A stretch of DNA of 6,427 nt from CAKOSP01 sp964372145 (GCA_964372145.1 CAYJPM010000048.1:1-6427); one strand, 5' to 3'; shown: positions 1 to 4,671, numbered from the stretch's first letter. Program-made: numbers and translations. The notes: generated from the sequence alone by a model not told the origin.

Positions 1-54
1 GAACTTCAGCCTTCCAAGCTGACCACGGGGGTTCGATTCCCCCTATCCGCTCCA
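1..54 (+). tRNA. tRNA-Gly(TCC), 3' part; 5' end lies outside the window
   Basis: The anticodon stem (6-10 with 18-22) encloses the 7-base loop CTTCCAA, giving anticodon TCC at 13-15, which decodes glycine GGA/GGG. The T-arm is a clean G5/C5 stem (27-31 with 39-43) around TTCGATT. The acceptor 3' strand TATCCGC (44-50), discriminator T and an encoded CCA (52-54) complete the 3' end. The 5' acceptor strand and most of the D-arm lie to the left of the window, so cloverleaf closure cannot be checked. A terminator follows directly. Confidence 0.93.
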
Positions 55-62
55 ATTGAAAT

Positions 63-93
63 AAAAAGTTAACTTAACAGTTAACTTTTTTTT
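63..93 (+). terminator. Rho-independent terminator of the tRNA transcript
   Basis: Perfect 12-bp arms (63-74 with 79-90, core AGTTAACT) around the loop TAAC are followed by a T run to 93. Flanking ATTGAAA (55-61) and TTTCAAT (95-101) could lengthen the stem. It begins 9 bases after the tRNA CCA, so this tRNA is the last gene of its transcript. Confidence 0.85.
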
Positions 94-173
94 GTTTCAA
101 TTTAATCTCGGATGGTCAACTATCCTAACAACTAAATATATATTAACCAATTTTTAAATTTTATGACTACAAT

Positions 174-205
174 AAAAAACAATCACTTATAGTGAATGTT
201 TTTTT
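174..205 (-). terminator. Terminator of the unknown 214-residue gene
   Basis: CACT/AGTG arms close around a 3-base loop. They extend outward through ACAAT/AATGT with one mismatch and into A/T tracts on both sides. Read on the minus strand it starts right after the TAA stop at 207-209 and ends in a T run. The A/T flanks would let it act on plus-strand transcription as well. Confidence 0.7.
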
Positions 206-206
206 A

Positions 207-851
207 TTATCTATTTATATTTATTGAATTTTTACTTTCTAATTTTTCATACAAAATTGTTAATGTTTCACCAACTGCTGGTGAAATTATATCAAAACCA
301 ATTTTTAAAAGTTTATTATTTTTTAAAAGTGTGTCAGTAACTAACATTTCTGCAACTTTACTATTATACAGTTCAATATTACAATCTGATAAATCAAATG
401 ATTCCCATTTACCATTTATACCTATGTCAGTAAAGCTATCTCTCTGATCAATATTACACTGATTATAATAAACATTTTTTTTATTATTAGATTTAATTGT
501 TGAAATTTGAAAATTAGGAAAATTCCTTGTATTTTTACGATGATTTTTATGAAATAAATTCATTTTTATTTTATCTATACCTTCATTTAAAGTATTAGAT
601 TCTACAATATATTCATAACCATTAAAATTCTTGGCATAAGATATTTTTAAACCATTTTTAAAGTCAATAATACACAATTCATTTATCATACTAATTACTA
701 TATCACAACTACCAACATAATTATCTATAAAAGTTTCAGTTGTTTTTTCAAATACAACACCATTTTTTTCATCTCTTATTTCTAAAATAGAATCTGAATC
801 ATGTGAAACTCCAAATCCTGAATTTTTTAATAAGTTAATTATCTGATCCAT
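207..851 (-). CDS. Unrecognised soluble protein, 214 residues
   Basis: I do not recognise this family. The frame is open upstream to a TTG at 861-863, but GAGGTG at 856-861 lies just before the ATG at 849-851, which fixes the start there. The product has no signal peptide or membrane segment. Its N-terminal half (about 1-100) alternates short hydrophobic strands with polar turns (e.g. LCIIDFKNGLKISY at 59-72, YEYIVE at 79-84). A basic, Asn-rich stretch follows (about 100-128), then a segment with KWESFDLSDC (148-157), and a C-terminal helix-like region with FDIISPAVGETLTILYEKL (186-204). The four cysteines (49, 60, 132, 157) form no CxxC motif. It is a single-gene unit between the tRNA-Gly and the arsenic-type operon, with a terminator on each side. 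Base composition resembles its neighbours. The frame is convincing (start signal, promoter, terminator); the function is unknown. Confidence 0.8.
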   Translation of the reverse strand: MDQIINLLKNSGFGVSHDSDSILEIRDEKNGVVFEKTTETFIDNYVGSCDIVISMINELCIIDFKNGLKISYAKNFNGYEYIVESNTLNEGIDKIKMNLFHKNHRKNTRNFPNFQISTIKSNNKKNVYYNQCNIDQRDSFTDIGINGKWESFDLSDCNIELYNSKVAEMLVTDTLLKNNKLLKIGFDIISPAVGETLTILYEKLESKNSININR

Positions 852-855
852 TATA

Positions 856-861
856 CACCTC
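856..861 (-). promoter_or_regulatory. Ribosome binding site that decides the start of the 214-residue gene
   Basis: GAGGTG on the minus strand ends 4 bases before the ATG at 849-851. It overlaps the upstream in-frame TTG (861-863), which therefore cannot be the start. The same GAGGTG precedes the TSCPD gene. Confidence 0.75.
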
Positions 862-867
862 AATTTA

Positions 868-896
868 AATATATCATAAAATTACTATAATTTAAA
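868..896 (-). promoter_or_regulatory. Probable promoter of the 214-residue gene
   Basis: Minus-strand TTTAAA (896-891) as -35 and TATATT (873-868) as -10 are separated by 17 bp. The -35 matches consensus at 4 of 6 positions and the -10 at 5 of 6. The expected start of transcription is only a few bases before the ribosome binding site, the same short-leader layout as the promoter pair at 4623-4655. In such AT-rich DNA a chance match is possible. Confidence 0.4.
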
Positions 897-906
897 GTTT
901 TTCAAT

Positions 907-934
907 AAAAAAACATATTAATTAATATGCTTTT
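907..934 (-). terminator. Terminator of the arsR-permease-thioredoxin-ccdA operon
   Basis: The perfect 16-base palindrome at 914-929 (CATATTAA/TTAATATG) is flanked by AAAAG and, on the minus strand, a run of seven T. It lies just after the TAA (939-941) of the last operon gene. The tight turn means the real loop probably uses the central TTAA bases. Confidence 0.75.
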
Positions 935-938
935 CTTA

Positions 939-1226
939 TTAACAATTTCCTTCACAATCACATGAAGTTTTAACACCTTGGTTATCATTATTGTTTCCAT
1001 TGATAATTTCAATTAATTCACTTTTTGATAATGATTTACCAGAAGTAATGACTTTATTATCAATAACTAATGCAGGAACACTCATTATTCCAAATTCAAC
1101 TAATTTTGTTAAATCTGTAACGTATTCAACATTAGCAGTAATATTATTTTCATCTACTACATCTTTAACAGTTTCATATAAAACCTTACAAGATTTACAT
1201 CCACTTCCCAAAACTTTTATTTCCAT
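939..1226 (-). CDS. Small cytoplasmic thioredoxin-like protein (redox-active disulfide protein 2 type) with Cys-rich tail
   Basis: This 95-residue protein has a compact thioredoxin fold: strand MEIKVLGSGC, active-site C10-K-S-C13, then helix, strand, and the cis-proline element SVPALVIDNKV (P51). It matches the short thioredoxin_3 family (redox-active disulfide protein 2), whose members often sit beside DUF318 permeases. No signal peptide or membrane helix is present, so it should act in the cytoplasm. A plausible role is exchanging electrons with CcdA, encoded 14 bases upstream, or reducing an arsenic-bound partner. After the fold, an Asn-rich linker (about 77-84) leads to a tail with C89, C91 and C95 (CDCEGNC), which could bind a thiophilic metal or metalloid. 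The start is firm: AAAGGAGAT lies just ahead of the ATG. It is the last gene of the operon. The fold is sure; the partner is inferred. Confidence 0.9.
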   Translation of the reverse strand: MEIKVLGSGCKSCKVLYETVKDVVDENNITANVEYVTDLTKLVEFGIMSVPALVIDNKVITSGKSLSKSELIEIINGNNNDNQGVKTSCDCEGNC

Positions 1227-1240
1227 TTTTATCTCCTTTC

Positions 1241-1930
1241 CTATAATCCTACGTATATTAAATATAACGCTAAAATTATCATTAATATACCAAATACTAT
1301 TTTTATTATTTTATTAAATTTATTATATTTTTCTGATGCAGATATTCTTTGAACAAAATTAATTGATGTCCCAGAAATTATTATTAATACACTATGACCT
1401 ATAGAATATAGTAATAATAACGTTATACCAAACACCAAACTACCTTGACCACTTACAATAGCAAGTAAAACAATTAATACTGGAGTAGAACAAGGTGATG
1501 AAAACAAACCTGCTAACATACCAGTAATTAGCGCACCTAAGTACCCTTTTTTCTTGTTTTTAAAAAGTAAATTATTTTTTGGTAGTATATCTATTATTTC
1601 TAAAAATTGTAAAGCCATCACTATAAGCAAAAAACCTATTACCAAATACCACCAATTACCAACAAATATTAACATTTGACCTGCTAATGACGCTACTACA
1701 CCTAATATTGTATAAGTTATAGCAGTTCCTAAAGCAAACACACATGATAATTTAAATGCTTTTTTAGTATTATTATTTTCTTTATTACTAACATAACCTA
1801 TAACTAATGGAACACTAGCTAAACTACAAGGTGTAAACGATGTTAAAACTCCAGCTAGTAAAGATATTAACGGAGCAACCCAATAATTATTTTCTATTAT
1901 AGTACCTAAATCTATTAAAAAATCATTCAT
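1241..1930 (-). CDS. ccdA: CcdA-type transmembrane electron carrier (DsbD core domain)
   Basis: This 229-residue polytopic membrane protein belongs to the CcdA/DsbD transmembrane family, which shuttles electrons from cytoplasmic thioredoxin to extracytoplasmic thiol-disulfide proteins through two membrane-embedded cysteines. Both are visible in their usual settings: C35 in SFTPCSLASVP at the first helix and C147 in FSSPCSTPVLI at the fourth. About six hydrophobic segments can be seen (roughly 18-48, 60-85, 88-112, 128-160, 165-190, 208-228), and the length is normal for the family. Its ATG shares one base with the stop of the upstream membrane-anchored thioredoxin (TAATG), so translation is probably coupled. 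With a thioredoxin gene on each side, it most likely links the cytoplasmic and outer thioredoxins of this operon rather than cytochrome c maturation, for which no gene is present here. It ends in TAG. Confidence 0.93.
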   Translation of the reverse strand: MNDFLIDLGTIIENNYWVAPLISLLAGVLTSFTPCSLASVPLVIGYVSNKENNNTKKAFKLSCVFALGTAITYTILGVVASLAGQMLIFVGNWWYLVIGFLLIVMALQFLEIIDILPKNNLLFKNKKKGYLGALITGMLAGLFSSPCSTPVLIVLLAIVSGQGSLVFGITLLLLYSIGHSVLIIISGTSINFVQRISASEKYNKFNKIIKIVFGILMIILALYLIYVGL

Positions 1931-2379
1931 TAAAATTCATATCCCATCTCAGCAAATATTTCATATGCTTTTTCTTCTGTTAATTGACCTTCATGTGTAG
2001 TATATAGTTCACCATTTTCATCATAAAAGAATTGAGTTGGTATTACGCTAAATTGAAATTGATTAGCAAGAGCTGGATATTCCCAATAATCAACAAACTT
2101 AATTATTGCTTCTCCATTTAAATCCTCATTTAATTTTTCTAATACTGGTGCCATAGCTTTACAAGGTACACAATCGGCTCCACCAACATCTAATAATGTT
2201 GGATATCCTTCTTCTAATATTTCATCTTTATCAAAGTCTGCTGATACGTGTAAATCAAACAAATCATCAGTACTGTATTCCTCACTATTACCATTTTTAA
2301 ATACAACTATTATCATTAAAATTACAAATATAAATGCTACTATAAATATAGACATTACTTTCTTATTATCTTCTTTCAT
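1930..2379 (-). CDS. Membrane-anchored extracytoplasmic thioredoxin
   Basis: This 149-residue protein starts with a short positively charged N-terminus and one hydrophobic helix (about 9-28). There is no lipobox cysteine after it, so it reads as an uncleaved anchor. An acidic linker (about 31-58) precedes a thioredoxin domain (about 59-149) with active site C70-V-P-C73 in the setting GGADCVPCKAMAP, and the cis-proline motif SVIPTQFFYDENGE (P114), typical of thioredoxins. The catalytic domain should face the outside, where CcdA, encoded directly downstream with a one-base overlap, would keep it reduced. AGGAGAT just ahead of the ATG supports the start. Its target is not shown by the sequence; its position after the permease suggests exported toxicant chemistry or permease cysteines. 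General oxidative-damage repair is an alternative. Confidence 0.9.
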   Translation of the reverse strand: MKEDNKKVMSIFIVAFIFVILMIIVVFKNGNSEEYSTDDLFDLHVSADFDKDEILEEGYPTLLDVGGADCVPCKAMAPVLEKLNEDLNGEAIIKFVDYWEYPALANQFQFSVIPTQFFYDENGELYTTHEGQLTEEKAYEIFAEMGYEF

Positions 2380-2394
2380 TACAATCTCCTATTT

Positions 2395-2760
2395 TCATAT
2401 TAATATAAATCCAAATATATTGAATAAATATCCTATTACTATAATTCCTATTACTACTACAGCAATAAACGTAATTAATAATTTCTTTTTCATTACTTTA
2501 GATAACATAACTAATGAAGGTACAGATAATGCTGTAACACTCATCATAAATGTTAGTATAGTTCCTACTGGAACATCTTTAGCAAATAAAGCTTCTGCTA
2601 TAGGTATAGTTCCAAATATATCTGCATATATAGGAGCACCAACTAAAGCAGCCATAATAGGTGCAAATGGATTATTTTCACCTATAACAGTTTGAATTAA
2701 ATCAGCTGGTATTACATTATGGATTAGAGAACCTATTCCAACACCAATTAAAATAAACAA
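2395..2760 (-). CDS. DUF318/ArsP-like permease, C-terminal half, without a clear start
   Basis: These 121 codons match the second half of DUF318 (UPF0718) permeases: IGVGIGSLIHNVIP, then PFAPIMAALVGAPIYADIFG and the segment TIPIAEALFAKDVPVGT, then LSVPSLVMLSKVMKKKL, and a closing helix ending in GYLFN. Three to four membrane helices are visible. The given start is a TTG with no ribosome binding site, placed inside a membrane helix, so it is unlikely to be the natural one. The frame is open upstream to the TAA at 2797-2799 without an ATG. The same frame continues beyond that stop and a second TAA (2824-2826) into the N-terminal half. An ATG at 2793-2795 in another frame would give a sensible 133-residue product if one A were gained in the A7 run at 2775-2781. 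The stop is TGA. It may be a true split subunit, a slippage-dependent gene or the remnant of an inactivated permease. Identity is sure; integrity is not. Confidence 0.72.
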   Translation of the reverse strand: MFILIGVGIGSLIHNVIPADLIQTVIGENNPFAPIMAALVGAPIYADIFGTIPIAEALFAKDVPVGTILTFMMSVTALSVPSLVMLSKVMKKKLLITFIAVVVIGIIVIGYLFNIFGFILI

Positions 2761-2823
2761 AAATACTTTTTTTATTTTTTTAATAAGTTTATCATCTTAA
2801 TATTTTATTCTTTGTTTAATTTT

Positions 2824-3405
2824 TTATTTTTCAATTTCAATTTCATTATTAACATTTTTTGCATTTTTAATAAAATCAGCTATTTCAGTTCCTAAACCCA
2901 TTTTTTCAATAATAGTTCCACCTATAACAGCAAGTACAACTCCTACTATTAAATATGCTATAGCAACTTCAATTCCAAATATAGTAAATAACAATATTAC
3001 TGAAGCTAAATCAACAAATGGAGATGATATTAAAAATGAAGTTGTAACACCTATTGGCATACCACTTGTTACAAATCCAATAAATATAGGAATTGAAGAA
3101 CAACTACAAAATGGTGTAATAGTACCAAGTAAAGCTCCCATTATATTACCTTTAATTCCTTTAAACTTACTTAACATTTTTTTAGTACGTTCCGGAGGAA
3201 AAAATGATTGAATATATGATATAAGAAATATTAATATACAAAGTAACATTACAATTTTTATAACATCATATATAAAAAACTGTAATGCAGAACCCATTGT
3301 AGTACTTAAATCTACTCCTATTAATTCTAATAAACTACCAACTAAAGAATTGATCCACTTTAATCCAATAATATTATCAGATATAAAATTCCATATATTA
3401 GTCAT
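2824..3405 (-). CDS. DUF318/ArsP-like permease, N-terminal half
   Basis: This 193-residue membrane protein carries the hallmark of DUF318 (UPF0718) permeases, the family that includes the methylarsenite exporter ArsP: TPFCSCSSIPIFIGF with C100 and C102, followed by GMPIGVTTSFLISSPFVDLAS. Upstream is the conserved cytoplasmic loop SFFPPERTKKML (67-78). Four hydrophobic segments are visible (about 44-66, 86-112, 118-140, 144-166). It ends in a charged linker (about 168-193), just where full-length relatives of roughly 300-350 residues continue into their second half. Here a TAA (2824-2826) stops translation, and the second half is encoded in the same frame after another TAA. Its ATG overlaps the end of arsR by 8 bases, and no strong ribosome binding site is visible, so coupling to arsR is likely. 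The substrate is probably an arsenical or related metalloid, inferred from the family and the neighbouring ArsR. Confidence 0.88.
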   Translation of the reverse strand: MTNIWNFISDNIIGLKWINSLVGSLLELIGVDLSTTMGSALQFFIYDVIKIVMLLCILIFLISYIQSFFPPERTKKMLSKFKGIKGNIMGALLGTITPFCSCSSIPIFIGFVTSGMPIGVTTSFLISSPFVDLASVILLFTIFGIEVAIAYLIVGVVLAVIGGTIIEKMGLGTEIADFIKNAKNVNNEIEIEK

Positions 3406-3673
3406 TATTATTTACCATCTTTTTAAAATATTCACTAAGCATAAGCATAGTGTCATTATTTATTGAATATATACACCAAGTACCCTTCTTATAACAGTTA
3501 ACAAGTTTAACATCTTTTAACATTTTCATATGATATGAAAATGTAGCTTGAGTTATATCAAATTTCTTTAAAAGCTCACATGCACATATTTCTTTTTCTT
3601 TAAAAATTATTTCTAAAATATCACATCTATTTTTATCTGATAATACTTTAAATAATTCATAGTTAGTATTCAT
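3398..3673 (-). CDS. arsR: ArsR-family metalloid-sensing repressor
   Basis: This 91-residue winged-helix repressor has the ArsR/SmtB layout: N-terminal helix with LFKVLSDKNRCDIL, then EICACELLKKF, the recognition helix ITQATFSYHMKMLKD (40-54) and the wing GTWCIYSI. C30 and C32 (C-A-C) match the Cys-x-Cys As(III) site of classical ArsR (ELCVCDL). C17, C60 and C67 could supply a third ligand. An ATG five codons earlier (3686-3688) overlaps the ribosome binding site itself, while GGAGGT sits 7 bases before the ATG at 3671-3673, so the shorter start is chosen. It is the first gene of the operon and overlaps the permease. Two palindromes upstream, one inside the promoter, are its likely operators, giving autoregulation with release on metalloid binding. 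Family is sure; the exact inducer is inferred. Confidence 0.92.
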   Translation of the reverse strand: MNTNYELFKVLSDKNRCDILEIIFKEKEICACELLKKFDITQATFSYHMKMLKDVKLVNCYKKGTWCIYSINNDTMLMLSEYFKKMVNNND

Positions 3674-3680
3674 AATTTTT

Positions 3681-3686
3681 ACCTCC
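3681..3686 (-). promoter_or_regulatory. Ribosome binding site that decides the arsR start
   Basis: GGAGGT on the minus strand lies 7 bases before the ATG at 3671-3673. It overlaps the earlier in-frame ATG at 3686-3688, which has no usable site of its own. Confidence 0.8.
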
Positions 3687-3694
3687 ATTATATT

Positions 3695-3714
3695 ATATAG
3701 ACAACCATCTATAT
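3695..3714 (-). promoter_or_regulatory. Probable ArsR operator, leader copy
   Basis: This is a near-perfect palindrome: minus-strand ATATAGAT-GGTT-GTCTATAT, with one mismatch between the arms. It repeats the promoter operator including the central GGTT. It lies downstream of the predicted transcription start and ends 9 bases before the arsR ribosome binding site. The two copies are offset by 34 bp, about three helical turns. Confidence 0.7.
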
Positions 3715-3727
3715 TTGTTACAATTTA

Positions 3728-3756
3728 ATTATAGATAACCATCTATATAATGTCAA
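3728..3756 (-). promoter_or_regulatory. Consensus promoter of the ars-type operon
   Basis: Minus-strand TTGACA (3756-3751), a 17-bp spacer and TATAAT (3733-3728) match the housekeeping sigma factor consensus at all 12 positions. Transcription should begin near 3721. The spacer end and the -10 lie inside the operator at 3730-3747, so a bound repressor would block polymerase directly. Confidence 0.88.
3730..3747 (-). promoter_or_regulatory. Probable ArsR operator, promoter copy
   Basis: This is a perfect palindrome with 7-bp arms, TATAGAT-GGTT-ATCTATA on the minus strand. It covers most of the -35/-10 spacer and part of the -10 hexamer. Together with the copy at 3695-3714 it is the obvious binding site for the ArsR encoded directly downstream. 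Confidence 0.8.
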
Positions 3757-3757
3757 T

Positions 3758-3782
3758 AAAAAAAGACTATTTATAATAATCT
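3758..3782 (-). terminator. Terminator of the TSCPD/HAD gene pair, abutting the ars promoter
   Basis: Minus-strand AGATTAT (3782-3776) and ATAGTCT (3770-3764) pair over 7 bp with one G-U, around a 5-base loop that contains part of the stop codon. Seven T follow (3764-3758). The T tract ends one base before the -35 of the ars promoter, so the two signals are packed end to end. Confidence 0.7.
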
Positions 3783-4358
3783 ATTTCCTATTTCAGTCCA
3801 AGTCCTAACTCTTACTGCATTTTTATTTGTCAATTCTTCTTGTGAAAGATACTCATTATGATACATATCTTTTAATAAATTTATTTCTGTATTAACACAT
3901 AAATTATCTAATCTATCATCAATTCTACACCAAGCAGGTATTAATAATTTTTGAGATGTATATATATGGTTATGAGGATTAATAAATGGAAACCTATCTA
4001 GTAAAGTTTCATACTTTTCTTTTAATTGATATCCACTTAAATCCATTGCCCCATTCCAAACAAATGCAGAGCAAGGACAAATTTTGATACCAGCATCTTT
4101 ACTAAGAGCTTCTAAAACATCATAACTTCCTTCAATTAATTTAGTATCTCTATATAATGATATACTTTTAAAATATTCAAAAAATTCTACAGTTTTATCA
4201 CCAAGCAATTGCTGCACGTAATATTCTTTAAAATTATCAGTGTTATAATCTGTTCCTAAAAATATATTTACATGTTTTAACAAAATTTCACTTGTCGGAA
4301 AAATACAATCATCTACATCAAGTAATACTATTTTTTCATCTTTATTAATTATTTCCAT
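3771..4358 (-). CDS. HAD-superfamily 5'-nucleotidase, 5'(3')-deoxyribonucleotidase-like
   Basis: This 195-residue soluble protein has the HAD phosphatase motifs in order: motif I LLDVDDCIF (D14 as nucleophile, D16 as acid/base), a motif II position at ICPCSAF (S97), a lysine near 137 (SQKLL) as motif III candidate, and motif IV RIDDRLDNL (D147, D148). The IDDRxDNL form of motif IV and the helical cap after motif I (about 22-75) are typical of NT5C-type 5'(3')-deoxyribonucleotidases, which dephosphorylate (deoxy)nucleoside monophosphates. Substrate preference cannot be read from the sequence, and another small-phosphate substrate is possible. Its ATG lies inside the end of the TSCPD gene (14-base overlap), with GAGGG 9 bases ahead of the ATG, so the two are co-translated. 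A terminator overlaps its last codons. Confidence 0.82.
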   Translation of the reverse strand: MEIINKDEKIVLLDVDDCIFPTSEILLKHVNIFLGTDYNTDNFKEYYVQQLLGDKTVEFFEYFKSISLYRDTKLIEGSYDVLEALSKDAGIKICPCSAFVWNGAMDLSGYQLKEKYETLLDRFPFINPHNHIYTSQKLLIPAWCRIDDRLDNLCVNTEINLLKDMYHNEYLSQEELTNKNAVRVRTWTEIGNRLL

Positions 4359-4602
4359 TTTTATTTTCCCTCTCTATTAATGACTTGCTAAGTTGATCGG
4401 CACAAGAAGTTCCTCTACCATTACAGTCTATATTATTTAAAAGTTCAATCACTTTATTTACTTCCATACCATCTACTAATTTACTTATAGCTTTTAGATT
4501 ACCATTACAACCACCATTAAAATGCACATTGTAAATTTTACCATTATTTATTTCATAGCTAATATTTCTAGCACAAACTCCTTTAGTATCATAATTAATC
4601 AT
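4345..4602 (-). CDS. Stand-alone TSCPD-domain protein (TIGR03905 type)
   Basis: This 85-residue protein consists almost entirely of a TSCPD domain, the four-cysteine module otherwise found at the C-terminus of B12-dependent class II ribonucleotide reductases. Visible landmarks are TKGVCARNI (C10), HFNGGCNGNLKAISKLVDGM (C32), NNIDCN (C60) and GRGTSCADQL (C67). The name-giving TSCPD reads TSCAD here. The four cysteines probably bind a metal such as zinc. The biochemical role of the stand-alone form is not established to my knowledge. GAGGTG upstream of the ATG supports the start. It overlaps the HAD nucleotidase gene by 14 bases, which suggests a shared job, perhaps in nucleotide balance. It is divergent from the membrane-protein gene and uses one arm of the symmetric promoter. 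Confidence 0.88.
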   Translation of the reverse strand: MINYDTKGVCARNISYEINNGKIYNVHFNGGCNGNLKAISKLVDGMEVNKVIELLNNIDCNGRGTSCADQLSKSLIERENKNGNN

Positions 4603-4622
4603 ATTACTTCACCTCGAAAAAT

Positions 4623-4655
4623 ATTATAACATATATTATTTTTATATGTTATAAT
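4623..4655. promoter_or_regulatory. Symmetric divergent promoter region within a perfect inverted repeat
   Basis: Perfect 13-bp arms (4623-4635 and 4643-4655) flank a 7-base AT spacer. The outer end of each arm is a consensus -10 (TATAAT) facing outward: 4628-4623 on the minus strand for the TSCPD gene, 4650-4655 on the plus strand for the membrane-protein gene. The -35 of each direction would overlap the other's -10 and is weak (TAACAT). Only about 7-8 bases separate each -10 from its ribosome binding site, so both leaders are very short. The two promoters should compete, and the repeat may also be an operator. Confidence 0.65.
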
Positions 4656-4661
4656 TATTAT

Positions 4662-4666
4662 GGTGA
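4662..4666 (+). promoter_or_regulatory. Ribosome binding site that decides the start of the membrane-protein gene
   Basis: GGTGA ends 5 bases before the ATG at 4672-4674. An earlier in-frame ATG at 4660-4662 would lie at or before the predicted transcription start and has no ribosome binding site. Confidence 0.6.
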
Positions 4667-4671
4667 TAACA

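Noticed and set aside
1..206. Integration of a mobile element at the tRNA-Gly 3' end
   Set aside because: No repeat of the tRNA 3' end is found elsewhere in the window and no integrase or transposase gene is present.
196..447. Plus-strand open frame of 83 codons
   Set aside because: It lies antisense to the 214-residue gene, has no ribosome binding site, and its composition is that of a shadow frame.
991..1317. Plus-strand open frame of 108 codons
   Set aside because: It is antisense to the small thioredoxin and the end of ccdA, both of which are clear families.
2395..2397. TGA stop of the permease C-terminal half as evidence for a TGA=Trp code
   Set aside because: Reading through adds only two codons before TAG, all visible tryptophans use TGG, and no gene needs TGA to be read as sense.
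2420..2695. Plus-strand open frame of 91 codons
   Set aside because: It is antisense to the conserved second half of the permease and has no start signal.
2797..2826. A single frameshift as the cause of the split permease
   Set aside because: Both halves are in the same frame, and each of the other two frames also has a stop between the halves, so no single indel bypasses the interruption.
2797..2826. TAA recoding (reassigned stop) in the permease
   Set aside because: TAA ends most other genes in the window at the expected positions, so general reassignment is excluded, and no special recoding signal is visible.
3686..3688. Upstream ATG as the arsR start
   Set aside because: It overlaps the GGAGGT that serves the ATG at 3671-3673, and the extra five residues add nothing to the family domain.
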